Assembly (NCBI GenBank): GCA_027625915.1
Contig: JANTQA010000033.1
Span: forward strand, 10,044,001-10,108,000
From: Anaeramoeba flamelloides
Lineage: Eukaryota > Metamonada > Anaeramoebidae
Reading direction: 5' to 3'
DNA length: 64,000 nt
Shown here: positions 25,743 through 36,308 of the stretch, piece after piece
Layout: each line of letters begins with the position of its first letter
How positions within the stretch are numbered: the first letter of the stretch is position 1
Position numbers and translations under genes: made by a program
Notes under the pieces: generated by a model
Databases searched by the model: none
Told to the model about the DNA's origin: nothing
What the model saw: only the letters and a program-made list of their open reading frames with translations

Positions 25743-26238
25743 TTGGCGGAACTCTACGGATACGGAATATTTATCATCAGTTATTTTTTTTCTCCCTATT
25801 TGAGTTTTTTTAATTGATAAGAATACTTTCAAAACTATTATTTATTATCTCTTCAAAAAAAATATCCTAAAGTTGAGTTTAACGAAAATTTATTGTCATA
25901 TCCCTTTAAAATTTTTACCTGAAAATAAAGCCTTTTTTCTCCACAAGAGACTTTTAAAGAATATATTACTACTAACAACAATAATTACAAGACCCCGAGA
26001 TTTTTAAGAACTGGGATGTTGATTATGTTTTGAATATACATGATTATCAAGGTTGAAATGATAATTGAAGTTAATAGTTTTGTCTAACCCTTTTTTTTCA
26101 ATTTTATTTTTTTCCTACTAGTGCAATTTAAAAAAGGAAATATTCTCAAACTTTAAAAAACTTGAAAAATAAACATTTTAAAAGTTATTTTAATTCTTAA
26201 TTTTGGAAAGTAATTTGGCAATTGAATAAATCTCAATA

Positions 26239-26460
26239 CCATTTTCTACAAAATAAAGGGAAAAAAAAATTTCATTCAGAATTCCAAAAAAAAAAGATTT
26301 TTTAAAACAATTTGTACTTGTAAATTTTTAACTCTTTTTAAAATACTACTTAAAATATTACTTTCCCTTTTAGAATTGGGAACTGTATTGATTTTTAATT
26401 CCAGGTGTGTTGTTTTTTTGAAAGCTCATGAAAAATTTTGATCTTTTATATATGAATTCA
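26239..26460. mobile_element. MITE family A, copy 3 (degraded)
   Basis: The left arm has TA-CCATTTTCTACAAAATAAA and TTTCATTCAG. The right arm has GAAAGCTCATGAAAAATTTT and GATC. The inner part carries CCCTTTTAGAATTGGGAACT, also seen (partly) in the copy at 59.5 kb. The ends are approximate. Confidence 0.55.
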
Positions 26461-26930
26461 CCTTACAAAATTTAAACACTAACCAATTTAAAAATGAGAA
26501 TTTTTTTAATTCAATTATCAAATTGACCTAAAAAGTGATAATCTTGTCAAAGAAAAGAAATTTTTTTATTTTTCATTTTCTAGTTGTATAAAAACGAGAG
26601 ATTAAAAGAGTTCCTGAGAACAGATATTTTTCAAGAATAACAATTAAAATTTTAATACCATGAAGATCTGAAAAAAAATTTAAAATAGAAAAATGATATT
26701 AAATTTAATTATTTTTATGATGTAATTTTTTATTTTAAATTTCGAAATTATTTCTCCAAAGTTAATGATAAGAAACACTTTTTAAATAACCAAAATTCCA
26801 AACAACGAAAATAAAACCTAATTCCAAAAACCACTCAAGAAGAAAATTCCAATAATTCAACTCATAATTTTATTAAACTGATCTTAAAAAGAATTAAAGA
26901 AACAAACAACAAGACAGATTGCTAAGAATT

Positions 26931-29300
26931 ATGAGCACTCTAGAACAAATTAAAAAGACTATTATTGATGTTATAACAAAGGAAGAATCGATTGATGAAG
27001 AATTAGATACTTCGATCATCAATTTTATTGCAGATTATTTGGCAAGTGCAAACAAATACACGTTAAAGGAGATAATTGAATACCTGTGTCCGTATTTAGA
27101 AAACTTTTATGGGGATCTAGAATTTATAACGTGGGGCTCTATAGTGGAGAAGATTGAAATGAAGTCACTCAAAACATTTCAAAAATATTTTCTCAATCAA
27201 GAAGAAACATTAAGCCATGATGATGAAATTGATTTGTCATATCTCTTTTGTTACCAAATATTAACACAATTACAAGAAAAAGGACTATTTAACAGTTCCA
27301 CTGATTTGTCTCATTTAAATCAAAACAGTTTTGAAAACATAATTGAGGTTGATCGAAGCAATAAAGTTGAAAAATTACAAAAGCCGGTCACAATTGAAGA
27401 CAATTTGGAAGAAACAGAAACCTTTGTGGAAAAAATAGAATTTCTAAGATTCAGCGATCCAGTGTATCTCTTTAAATATAAGATGACGGAACAGGAGAAC
27501 TTTGAGTTAGATGTCAAATTAGTTCAAAGAAAAGATAAAAAAGAGATTGAATGGTTAAGGAGAGAAGAAGACAGGATCTCAAAACAGGAAGAAAAGGGGG
27601 CGATGTCCCAAAAATCTGAACCGATTTTATACCACCAAGTGAGCGACAATCCAAAATTACAAAATTTGACCAATCTTGAGAGCAAGTTTTTGTTCACACA
27701 AAGAAAGAAAATAGGCTTTGAGCTGAATAATTTCACTTTAATTTTTGGAAACAACAATTTATTACGAAGGGCCACTTTAAAGTTAAACGAGGGGAGAAGG
27801 TATGCTTTGGTAGGGAAAAATGGAATCGGAAAAACAACACTGTTACGATTTTTGGTCTGTGAACAATACAATATGAGAAAAAGGATCACAATATCGATGG
27901 TTGATCAAGAATCGAGTTCAGACGAAAGAACACCACTAGAACATGTCTTACAAGTGGACGTTGAAAGAACAAAGCTACTCAACAAGCTACAAGAAATAGA
28001 AAACGACTTGAACAAAATGAGTGAATTGAAAGAACAAAAGAGCAGCGAATACTGTCGAGAAGATCAAATCCAAAAAGAGGAGAAATTAGGATATATCATT
28101 TCAAGGTTAAACGAAATTGGGGCCTATAGTGCAGAGTCACGAGCCATCAAATACCTTCAGGGTGTTGGCTTTACACACGAAATGATCCACGAGCCAACAA
28201 ATAATTTAAGTGGTGGGTGGAGAATGAAACTATCGTTAATTAAAACGCTCTTCTCGCAACCTGATTTATTACTCCTTGATGAGCCAGATAACTTTTTAGA
28301 TGTTGAAGGCATCATTTGGTTACAACAATTTCTGATCAACGAATGGAAAAAATTATTAATTGTGGTATCTCATTCGGAAAGCTTTTTAAACAAAGTGGTT
28401 ACAAATGTGATCCATTTCACAAAAGGAAGACTCATTTACTACAAAGGAAACATCGAAAATTTTAAATCCACGCAAGAACGATTAATAAAAAATCAAAACA
28501 ATAATGAAATAAAAAATAAAAAAAAAACAAAAAAAAATCAAAACCAAGGCAAGAAAAGTGAAAAGACCAAACCAAAAAAATATGAAAAGGAAAAAAAAAT
28601 CCAATTTCTTTTTCCTTATTGCAATAATTCTGGTTTCAAAACAATGGTCCAATTTGAGAATATTTCTTTCAGCTACGAAAACAACATTCCAATCTTAAAA
28701 AATGTGAATTTCTCTTGGATCGAGGGATCAAAATTGGCAATTGTCGGGAAAAATGGGGTTGGAAAGTCCACATTATTAAAATTAATCAATGAAGATCTCT
28801 TGCCAAGCACGGGGAAAATCATGAAATCATCAATCGCCCGCAAATTCCTATTTTCTCAACACTTTGTCGACTCACTTGATTTTGATATCTCGCCTTTACA
28901 ATTTTTAAGAAACCATTACCCACGAATCCGAATTAAAGATCTCCAAAGTATTTTAAAAAGAGTTGGGCTAACCCAACGCAACATATACCAAAATATTCAA
29001 ACGCTATCAGGTGGCGAAAAGGCACGCATCAAAATTGCCCAAATAAATCTAATCAAGCCAAATGTTCTATTGCTTGATGAGCCTTCAAGTTTCTTATCAA
29101 TAAATGCAGTCCAAGCCTTGATCTATTCCTTAAAAATATGGGACGGTACTTTGATCATTGTTTCTCACGATGAAAGGTTAATTAATAAAATATGCCCTGA
29201 CAATATTTGGATTTTGGATAATTACCAAGTCAATAAATTTAAAGGTACCTTTAATGATTATTTGAAAAAAATTAAAAATAATTTGAAACTTAAAAAATAA
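26931..29300 (+). CDS. GCN20: ABC-F ATPase, GCN20/ABCF3-like, with degenerate second site
   Basis: Soluble twin-ATPase of 789 residues without membrane segments. The ATG at 26931 is the start; the frame is open upstream only from a TTG. The N-terminal helical region (1-80) resembles the ABCF3/Gcn20 leader. NBD1 has Walker A GKNGIGKT at 295-302, signature LSGGW at 426-430 and Walker B LLLLDEPDNFLD at 446-457. NBD2 has GKNGVGKS at 606-613, LSGGE at 692-696, LLLDEPSSFLS at 713-723 and the switch His746 in SHDERL. FSQHFVDSLDFDIS matches the Gcn20/ABCF3 family. In Gcn20 the protein aids eIF2-kinase (GCN2) activation at ribosomes; here that is inferred. The usual DEPTNHLD reads DEPDNFLD in NBD1 and DEPSSFLS in NBD2, so the NBD2 D-loop Asp is lost. 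A Lys-rich linker at about 515-560 separates the halves. Confidence 0.93.
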   Translation: MSTLEQIKKTIIDVITKEESIDEELDTSIINFIADYLASANKYTLKEIIEYLCPYLENFYGDLEFITWGSIVEKIEMKSLKTFQKYFLNQEETLSHDDEIDLSYLFCYQILTQLQEKGLFNSSTDLSHLNQNSFENIIEVDRSNKVEKLQKPVTIEDNLEETETFVEKIEFLRFSDPVYLFKYKMTEQENFELDVKLVQRKDKKEIEWLRREEDRISKQEEKGAMSQKSEPILYHQVSDNPKLQNLTNLESKFLFTQRKKIGFELNNFTLIFGNNNLLRRATLKLNEGRRYALVGKNGIGKTTLLRFLVCEQYNMRKRITISMVDQESSSDERTPLEHVLQVDVERTKLLNKLQEIENDLNKMSELKEQKSSEYCREDQIQKEEKLGYIISRLNEIGAYSAESRAIKYLQGVGFTHEMIHEPTNNLSGGWRMKLSLIKTLFSQPDLLLLDEPDNFLDVEGIIWLQQFLINEWKKLLIVVSHSESFLNKVVTNVIHFTKGRLIYYKGNIENFKSTQERLIKNQNNNEIKNKKKTKKNQNQGKKSEKTKPKKYEKEKKIQFLFPYCNNSGFKTMVQFENISFSYENNIPILKNVNFSWIEGSKLAIVGKNGVGKSTLLKLINEDLLPSTGKIMKSSIARKFLFSQHFVDSLDFDISPLQFLRNHYPRIRIKDLQSILKRVGLTQRNIYQNIQTLSGGEKARIKIAQINLIKPNVLLLDEPSSFLSINAVQALIYSLKIWDGTLIIVSHDERLINKICPDNIWILDNYQVNKFKGTFNDYLKKIKNNLKLKK

Positions 29301-30390
29301 AAATTTGTGACTGATTTTTCATTTTGGAGATTTATTTTAAGAAATTTTATTTTTTATCTTTTTTCCATTTTTAATCAACTTTTGTAAAAAGGCAGTTTTA
29401 GAAGTTTTAGAAATATCACTCTGAAAGGTTTTAAAGAGAGAGTTCATTAGTATGGGGATGTGAATCAAAAACAGGAAATAACACTTTTTAAAATGTTTAG
29501 TAGTTATTTGTTGAAGGTGGGAGGAATTTGGTGAATCATTTTTTTTTAAAATTTTCACCTTTCAGATAGCATTGAAAACTTTGGCTGTTTGTATGTAGAA
29601 ATATTATTTATCTATTATTGAACACTGAATATTTTTTTAAAAAATACAATTTTATGAGTTTTTTGGTACATAAAACAAAACAAACCCTGTTTTTATACTA
29701 CTAATAATTCTACTAAGATTAAGTCCATTAACTTTAGGTTAATTCTGAAATTTTAACTATTGGAGTTTCATTTTATGAAATTATAAATTCCTTTTTGGAA
29801 TTTTTATTATTATTTTGTTTTTTTTGAATTTTGAACAAATAGAAAAAAATATTTCAAAAGTACTTTGAATCAATATTTTTTTTTTTTTTTTTTATAATTT
29901 AGTCTAGAATTTTTAGGTAAAAAATATTAACAAAATAAAATATCTTGAATTAATTTTTTTTTTTTATATAGATTATTGTATAACATTTTAACTTCAGAAA
30001 ACCAAAATAATTTAATTTTTAATAATATTTATTTTAGATTCTCTAGAGTTATTTAAACTTTAGAACACTAATATACTTCACATTCAATTCAAATACACTT
30101 CATATTTAAATTAATCAAGGGCAATAAAATGTATTTAATTATTTAAATTTATAAATTCCTGAAATACATAATAAATAAAGGCATTATGGTTCTTATTATT
30201 TATTTTATAAAATAATTTTAAATATTAAAATATTAGAAGTGCATTAATAAAATAGAATTGAAATTCAAAAAAAAAATAAAAAAAATATCTCTTCCTTATC
30301 TTGTAAAAAAAAAATAAAATATAAAACAATTAACAATTAAAAAATGAGAAACACAATTAATTTTATAATAATGTCATATTAATATAAACT

Positions 30391-30592
30391 ATCATTCAAA
30401 ATCATTGGCCCATCAAAAATCAAAATTTAAAGAAAAATAGTTTTAATACTTGTAGTTATCTATTATAATATCAAAATTTTTATTTTAGTATTTGGTTCAC
30501 TACTCCAGGGGTATTTGTTTTTCTTCAAAAAATAAAATAAAAAAAGTTAAAAAAAAATTTTAAAAAAAATTGGGCCATTTATTTTGAATGAT
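30391..30592. repeat. Small inverted-repeat element, about 200 bp
   Basis: ATCATTCAAAATCATTGGCC at the left is the near complement of GGGCCATTTATTTTGAATGA at the right. A single right-type end appears again at about 30871. This looks like a short MITE; the target duplication is unclear. Confidence 0.5.
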
Positions 30593-31484
30593 GCATTACA
30601 TGAAAAAATTTTTTTTAAAAATTAATAAAACCCATTTATCGATTCTCCTCCCCTTTGAATAACTAAATCTAATCTCTTTGTCATATTTGAAACCAATTTT
30701 TCCATTAATTCATCTGTTACTTCTTTCAAATTTTTCATTTTCATTTTCCATTTTAACAAAACACTTTTGAAAAAATAAAAAAGAGAAAAAATGATTTATT
30801 TGCAAACTTTTCATTGTGAGTGGAAAAACTTCAAAACGATACAAAAGCAATTCAAAATTGAAATATAAGGTGGGCCATTTATTTTGAATTTTAGTTTATA
30901 TTTATGCAATTTCCAAAAAAGCGTGGGGCAAATTTGTGTTAAAATATATTTATTTAACTCAATCTTCAAAAAAGTATTTTACGAATCAAAATTATTTAAT
31001 CTCTTTTCTTGATTCTTGGGAATAATTCAATTTATTATAGTATTGTGTTACATAAAGAAAAGATATTTAATTTTTTTATCTCGATTTTATTTGATATTTT
31101 TTAAAAGGTTGAAAAGTAGTCTGTATTATTTTATTTTTGCTTGAAAAATCATTTTCCTAACTTGTTAAACCTCAACAAAATTACTCATAAAATTGAAAAA
31201 AAGAACCAAATTTACTTATATAAAAAATCTTTTGTAATTTTTCCATATTTCCAGTTTTTTATTGAAATAGGCCGTGCATATTATCACCAAAAAAAGTACT
31301 ATTTTTTTTTTCCTTTTTTTGGAAATATTCCAACCAACATATTTTGAAATAAATATTGTAGTCATAGATCTAATCGATATCAATATTTAACCTAATTTGA
31401 TATTTTCAATTAAAGAATACCCCCACCAACAAATATGATTTTTTATGAAATGCAAAAAATATTTCCATATTTTTTTGGAAATAC

Positions 31485-32040
31485 CTTAGATATCATAATA
31501 TACTCCATTTCACTCAAAGTTTCCGAACCAAAAAATGAAAAATTAACTTAATTTTCAAGAATAAACCAAACTTGGATTGTCTAGAAATACGAATAATAAT
31601 AAATTTCTTATTAGAGTCAATAATCATAAAATAAAAGCCTGAAAAAACGATAAATTTCAAAAAAAAAAACATGTTAAAAATTTTTCCCAGCCACCTTAGT
31701 AGGCATGTCTCATACAAAATTCTCAATTTCTATAAGAAATTAAAATTTTTTACAATAATATTTTTGACTTGTAAATGTATGAATTTAAAAAGAACCTACA
31801 AAACCTAACTTTTGATGAATATTAATTTGGAGTTATAAACATTTATTTTTTCAAATTTAATCTTTAAAAAAAAATTAAAAATCAAGAAACAAAAAAATAA
31901 AAAATTTACCAGAAAAAATGATTTTGATCTAAAAAATGAATTTTTATTTTGAGAAGAATAATGAATTAAACTTATAAAATATCTTCTATTTCTTCAATAA
32001 AATTGGACGCCTTTGACTGAAAACGAGTTTAGTTTGATTT
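31485..32040 (+). repeat. Dispersed repeat D, copy 2
   Basis: Parallel to 17215-17790, from CATTTCACTCAAAGT to 'GAAAACGAGTTTA'. It lies only about 165 bp from repeat C copy 3. Confidence 0.6.
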
Positions 32041-32206
32041 TTTATTGCAACCCATTAACTAATTAAACAATACTTTATAGTATCAAATTCAAAAAACAAA
32101 TTGATTTATTATTTGAAATGAAATTTAATTGTATTAATTAAGATCACAATTAAGTATTTTTTTGATTTATTTTTTTTTATTAAAAAAATACTTATTAGTT
32201 TGTTTC

Positions 32207-32745
32207 TGTCAAAGTATCCTAACATTTTTTTTCAAATATCAATAATTTTTTATTATTGACCTTTGAAGAACAAAAAAAAAATAAATAGAATAATATACAT
32301 CAAAGAATTGTTGATATCCTTTTGAAATAAAACTAAAAATTCAATAAATTTTCCTAAAAATTAAAAAATCAAAATTCTAAAGTTCCATATTGAGAGAAAC
32401 ATAACGATTTGCATTTTGAACTTCAATTGAAGATCCAAATAAAATACAAATAGAAATCGAAATTATTTCTCTACAATCATTTTCACTTTTTCAGTAACAT
32501 TAGAATAACACACTTTTACCAAGTGACTATCAATCGATCTTGTTTTATAAAAAAATTTGCAAATGAATTATGTTAATCAATAAAAAAAGTAAAAAAAAAA
32601 AACAAAATGAGAAAAGAAGAAAAACTAATTTCAATTTTGAAATTTCCAAAAAAATTTTTTTCTTCTAATACCGATTCAAAACTTTTAAACACATGTAATT
32701 CACTCACCACAGCTACCCCCCCCCTGACTGGAAAATAGTTTATAA
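32207..32745 (+). repeat. Dispersed repeat C, copy 3 (uninterrupted)
   Basis: The cleanest plus-strand copy of the repeat. It starts TTTGTTTCTGTCAAAGT and ends CCTGACTGGAAAATAGTTTA. It reads straight through the site where copy 1 carries a MITE. It ends about 115 bp from the stop codon of the next gene. Confidence 0.65.
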
Positions 32746-32862
32746 TAAACAATCAAAATATAATTCATTAAAATTTTAATAAATTTTAATTAAAAATAAA
32801 AAAAAAATAGGGAAAATTTTGTTAAAAAATGAAAACATGATTAGAAAAATAAAACAAAAAAA

Positions 32863-35805
32863 TTATTTTTTCCCCTTTTTTTTCTTCTTATCTTTCTTTT
32901 TTTTACCCTTTTTTGGTTGGTTAAACTTTTGTGTCACTTGACCGACTCTTTTTGAAAAGGCCTTTGCGTCTGATTTTGAAGCGAATTCTAAAATAAAAAA
33001 CTTTTTCTTCCCGATCAAGAATTTATTTACACGTGCTCTTTCTTCATTTCGCAAGCAATCAAAGAATTTATTATAAGAGACAAAAAAGTTCACTGTCTTT
33101 TTTTCTGCGACTGTCTCTATTTGGACGCTATCCGGTTTGAAAGTGATTTCAATAGTGACGTCTTTTTTTAATTTCTTCATTTGTGATTGGATAATTATTG
33201 CTCTAAATACATTTGGATCACGATCGGGTTGTATTATTTTGAATTCCTTTTTCAATAGTTTTAAATCCTCAGCATTTTTTAATTTAAAAAATGCCTTCCC
33301 CTTCGTTTCATTAAATAACATTGTAATGTTTGGATTGAAACTATCTTTTTCGATTCCCGTTTCCTTCCCGTTCCCCCTTTTTTTGTTTTTCTTGCTCTGT
33401 TTTTTTTTATTTGATAATTTCTCATCATCCTGCGGCCTTTTTTCGATTGTAAGAAACACTTGATTTTGGATCCCATTTAATGTTTCTTCACCGTTGATTC
33501 TAATGCTAACTGTTTTATTTTCGATATGTATGATACCATTTGCAATTTTTTTATGATTTTTATTCAAAAACCTGACTTGGAATTCCTTTGGCAACGCAAC
33601 CTGGGGGATCACAAATTGATTCGATAATGTCAATATCTTGGAAAACTTTTCTCTTTTCTCGTTATTGGCAAATTGGATATTTAAGGAATATTCTGTAATC
33701 ATTAGCCGCGATATGATCGGGTTAGATTTGTGCTTAAAATGCTTTACTTGGCCAATTTTGCCGACAATGGTTGTTTCCTTCAAACAGATTTTGATTTCAT
33801 TTCCGCGGATGTAGATATTCCCCTTGTCCATGATCTGATCGGCCTTGTTTTTGATTACCTTGATTTTAAACTGGTGTGTTTTTAAGGTTTGCTGGAACCC
33901 AAGCGAATATACCTTTTCAAATTGTTTCAATACCTTGGTTTTTTCAAATTTGATAAAAAAGGAGCGTTTATTTAGAGTGAAATTCAGCTTGCCAACCCTT
34001 TTCAATTTCTTTGACCTCCCAAAGATTACATATACAATTTTATCAGATATCTTTTCCCCGGTTGGCTCAATAAACTCCAATTTGTTATCTTCAATTACAA
34101 TGGTGCCCTTGCCAATCACTTTATTATCCTTTGTTAAAATGTCCACTTTAAATTCTGCATTAGTTCCCTTTCCCTCCTCTTGATCCTTCTTTTCCTCATT
34201 TTCTTGTTCATTATTGCCATGCAAACTCATGTTTTTATTCGGCTTAATTGTTCCCAACTTGACGGCCTTTTTATTTTTTTCTAATAAACTAATAAAGTGA
34301 GTTATTTCATGCTCATTTTTGAATTGCACTGAATATTTTTTTTTTTCAATTTCTAAAACAGGGATTTTTTTGAGATGGAAAAATTTGATATTTAATACCT
34401 CAGCCTTAATTTCTTGATCATCATTATCGACAAATTCAATCAACCCATTTCCAACAGTTACATGTGTTTTACAAAGAACCCGTTTTTTTTTGTCCAGGAT
34501 TTCTATAAGAAACCGCCTAAATACGGGCTTTTTTTCTTGAGTGACTGTTTTTTTTTTCTCTTTTTTTGATGCTTTACTTGATTTTGATTTTGATTTTGGT
34601 TTTGATTTTGATTTTGGTTTTGATGTTGATGTTGATTTTGATTTTGATGTTGATGTTTTTGCTTTTGTTTTTGTTGACGTTTTTGTTTTTTCTTGTGATT
34701 TTAAAGTAACATTTTTTTTTGGCTTTAAAGTGCCACCCGAAATATTAATTAATGTTTTTGATCGAAGTTCTGAAAATTGATTACACTTGTCAATATTTTC
34801 AAATTTGACAACTATATTTTTGCCACCAAGCACAATTTTTGCAATATTTTTTTGTTTGTGATTTCTTAAAAACCTAAATTTGTCAATGGGGTATTGTATT
34901 TTTTCTTCCAAGCTATTAATAATTTCCAAATATTTATCCGAAAGTATAATCTTCCATTGTTTTTTAAATTCTTTTTCATTATCCATCACATACACTTCAA
35001 ATTCAATTTTTGAAGTCTCTTTTAAATCTTTAAAGAAATTTTCACTAATTCCCATCTCCTTGTTCTTCTCCTTATTGCTTTTTGTATTTTGGACATTTTG
35101 ATTTTTTCTGACTTGTTTGGGAGAAGAAAATTGTTGAATTCCATATGTAAGTGTTTTGTTTAATTCATCATCTTCGTCTTCTTCATTATTGTTTTGGTTC
35201 TCATTTACGTTTTCATCCTCATCAAGATCGGCAAAGTGGCTTTCAAAAAATGACTCAAGTGTGTTGTTTGCATTTTGCTCATTTGTTCTGTTCTCGTTTT
35301 GTACATTAATTTCCATTTCATCGTCACTGAAATCTATTAATTCATTTTTAAGCAATTCCATCTCAAGCTCTTCTTCGAATGTCTTTGAGTGTGTTAAAGA
35401 TTCGAGATTTGGATTCAATAATTCATTTGTATTTGTCTTTGTATTATCGCTTTCGTTTTTTTCTTCTTTCACTGAAAGGGTGCTGTCTTGTTGCAAATCG
35501 GTTCCAAGTATGCCAAGCTCAAATAATTTTTTATCCATTTCTTGCTCAATGCTGTTGTTTTCGTTTTCCGTTTCCTTTTGAACAGAAAAGCAAATTAGGA
35601 TCGAACCAAGACTAACCTCATTCGCTACCTTGGCGGTAGCATGTAAATTTGAATCATTACCTTCAAGCTTGATAGCCTCGATTTTGGTTTCGCTCATATC
35701 AGACAAATAATCTATTAATTGCGAAACACTCATTTCTTTAATTAACGGGTATTGCACTAATAGTAATTGATCATCAATTTGAACAGTAATTGTTTGATCA
35801 GTCAT
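32863..35805 (-). CDS. Unrecognised protein: ubiquitin-like N-terminus plus six PH-like repeats
   Basis: Single exon of 980 residues. The ATG at 35805 is used because the upstream part of the frame opens only at TTG, and the TAATCATTTTT box lies 40 nt before it. Residues 4-76 (ITVQIDDQLLLVQYPLI onward) have the strand-helix-strand pattern of a ubiquitin/RA-like fold. An acidic, N-rich linker follows (about 80-250). Six modules of about 80-115 residues then start near 268, 432, 552, 645, 741 and 867. Each opens like FKVDILTKDNKVIGKGTIVI, continues with strands ending in a F-IKF type segment, and closes with a helix; this is the secondary-structure order of PH-like domains. Ser/Lys-rich linkers (about 365-425) and a poly-Lys tail (about 960-980) suggest binding to acidic partners such as RNA, chromatin or phosphoinositides. 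I do not recognise a named family; the domain calls are inferences from pattern. Confidence 0.8.
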   Translation of the reverse strand: MTDQTITVQIDDQLLLVQYPLIKEMSVSQLIDYLSDMSETKIEAIKLEGNDSNLHATAKVANEVSLGSILICFSVQKETENENNSIEQEMDKKLFELGILGTDLQQDSTLSVKEEKNESDNTKTNTNELLNPNLESLTHSKTFEEELEMELLKNELIDFSDDEMEINVQNENRTNEQNANNTLESFFESHFADLDEDENVNENQNNNEEDEDDELNKTLTYGIQQFSSPKQVRKNQNVQNTKSNKEKNKEMGISENFFKDLKETSKIEFEVYVMDNEKEFKKQWKIILSDKYLEIINSLEEKIQYPIDKFRFLRNHKQKNIAKIVLGGKNIVVKFENIDKCNQFSELRSKTLINISGGTLKPKKNVTLKSQEKTKTSTKTKAKTSTSKSKSTSTSKPKSKSKPKSKSKSSKASKKEKKKTVTQEKKPVFRRFLIEILDKKKRVLCKTHVTVGNGLIEFVDNDDQEIKAEVLNIKFFHLKKIPVLEIEKKKYSVQFKNEHEITHFISLLEKNKKAVKLGTIKPNKNMSLHGNNEQENEEKKDQEEGKGTNAEFKVDILTKDNKVIGKGTIVIEDNKLEFIEPTGEKISDKIVYVIFGRSKKLKRVGKLNFTLNKRSFFIKFEKTKVLKQFEKVYSLGFQQTLKTHQFKIKVIKNKADQIMDKGNIYIRGNEIKICLKETTIVGKIGQVKHFKHKSNPIISRLMITEYSLNIQFANNEKREKFSKILTLSNQFVIPQVALPKEFQVRFLNKNHKKIANGIIHIENKTVSIRINGEETLNGIQNQVFLTIEKRPQDDEKLSNKKKQSKKNKKRGNGKETGIEKDSFNPNITMLFNETKGKAFFKLKNAEDLKLLKKEFKIIQPDRDPNVFRAIIIQSQMKKLKKDVTIEITFKPDSVQIETVAEKKTVNFFVSYNKFFDCLRNEERARVNKFLIGKKKFFILEFASKSDAKAFSKRVGQVTQKFNQPKKGKKKKDKKKKKGKK

Positions 35806-35845
35806 AATTAATAGGGAACACTTTTTCAAAAAAGAAAAAAAGATA

Positions 35846-35856
35846 AAAAATGATTA
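35846..35856 (-). promoter_or_regulatory. TAATCATTTTT box upstream of the UBL/PH-repeat gene
   Basis: The exact 11-mer on the minus strand, 40 nt before the ATG at 35805. The spacing agrees with the other three genes and supports this start. Confidence 0.5.
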
Positions 35857-36308
35857 GAAAATACATGGATTTGTTTTTGAAGAAACCAGAAACCTATAAG
35901 TGAATTTCCAAAGCGAAACAGGTACTAAGGAATAAAACTTTTAAAAAAAAATTTTTTTTGGTGATAATAACTTTTTACATCAATCCAAATCTTTTGCAAA
36001 CATAAATACTTTAAATTGTTTTTTTTTGAGTTGTCATTTTTCACAAAAACATCTCTAAAATGCACACTTTTTGTTTTTTAAATAGTTTTACTAAACAAAT
36101 TTTGAAAAAGATTTTTTATTTTGAAGATTTGTTAAAAATTGTTTAGATTTCAGGCAGAAAATATAAGTTGTAAATAAAAGTGGTTTTCTTTTTCTTGTCT
36201 ATTGGCCATTTAAATTACCTAGATCAGTATTCAATCCTAGACTGAAGTTCAAATCGATTTTGAAGTTAAATCATTGATACTTTTTGAAAATTTGCAATTT
36301 TATTGGAT

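Larger units (their letters stand above)
22261..26930. other. Divergent intergenic region between MYB and ABC-F genes
   Basis: No gene is supported. It holds the MYB promoter box, an AT microsatellite, a reverse copy of repeat C, a CA/TA microsatellite, the second foldback repeat and MITE A copy 3. A short GC-richer patch at 22455-22490 (GATCAAGCGCAAACGTACAG) stands out about 210 nt upstream of the MYB ATG. Its meaning is unknown. Confidence 0.5.
29301..32862. other. Convergent intergenic region after the ABC-F gene
   Basis: Contains a small inverted-repeat element (30391-30592), repeat D copy 2 and repeat C copy 3 back to back. The GGGCCATTTATTTTGAAT end recurs alone near 30871. No gene is supported. 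The open frame at 29337-29558 (minus) has somewhat protein-like composition but begins with GTG and has no recognisable domain. Confidence 0.5.

Noticed and set aside
26919-26930. Upstream extension of the ABC-F protein by four residues
   Set aside because: The frame opens at TTG. The ATG at 26931 is the first plausible eukaryotic start, and the family leader aligns from there.
29337-29558. Minus-strand frame just after the ABC-F gene with fairly mixed composition
   Set aside because: It begins with GTG, has no domain, no promoter box and no clear splice partner.
32207-32745. Repeat C as a SINE or retroelement
   Set aside because: No RNA polymerase III boxes, no poly-A tail and no target duplication were seen. 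Weak inverted ends favour a DNA element. No reverse transcriptase or integrase frame was found anywhere in the window.
35806-35829. Upstream extension of the 980-residue protein by eight residues
   Set aside because: The extended frame starts with TTG. The first in-frame ATG is at 35805, and the TAATCATTTTT box is at a fitting distance from it.
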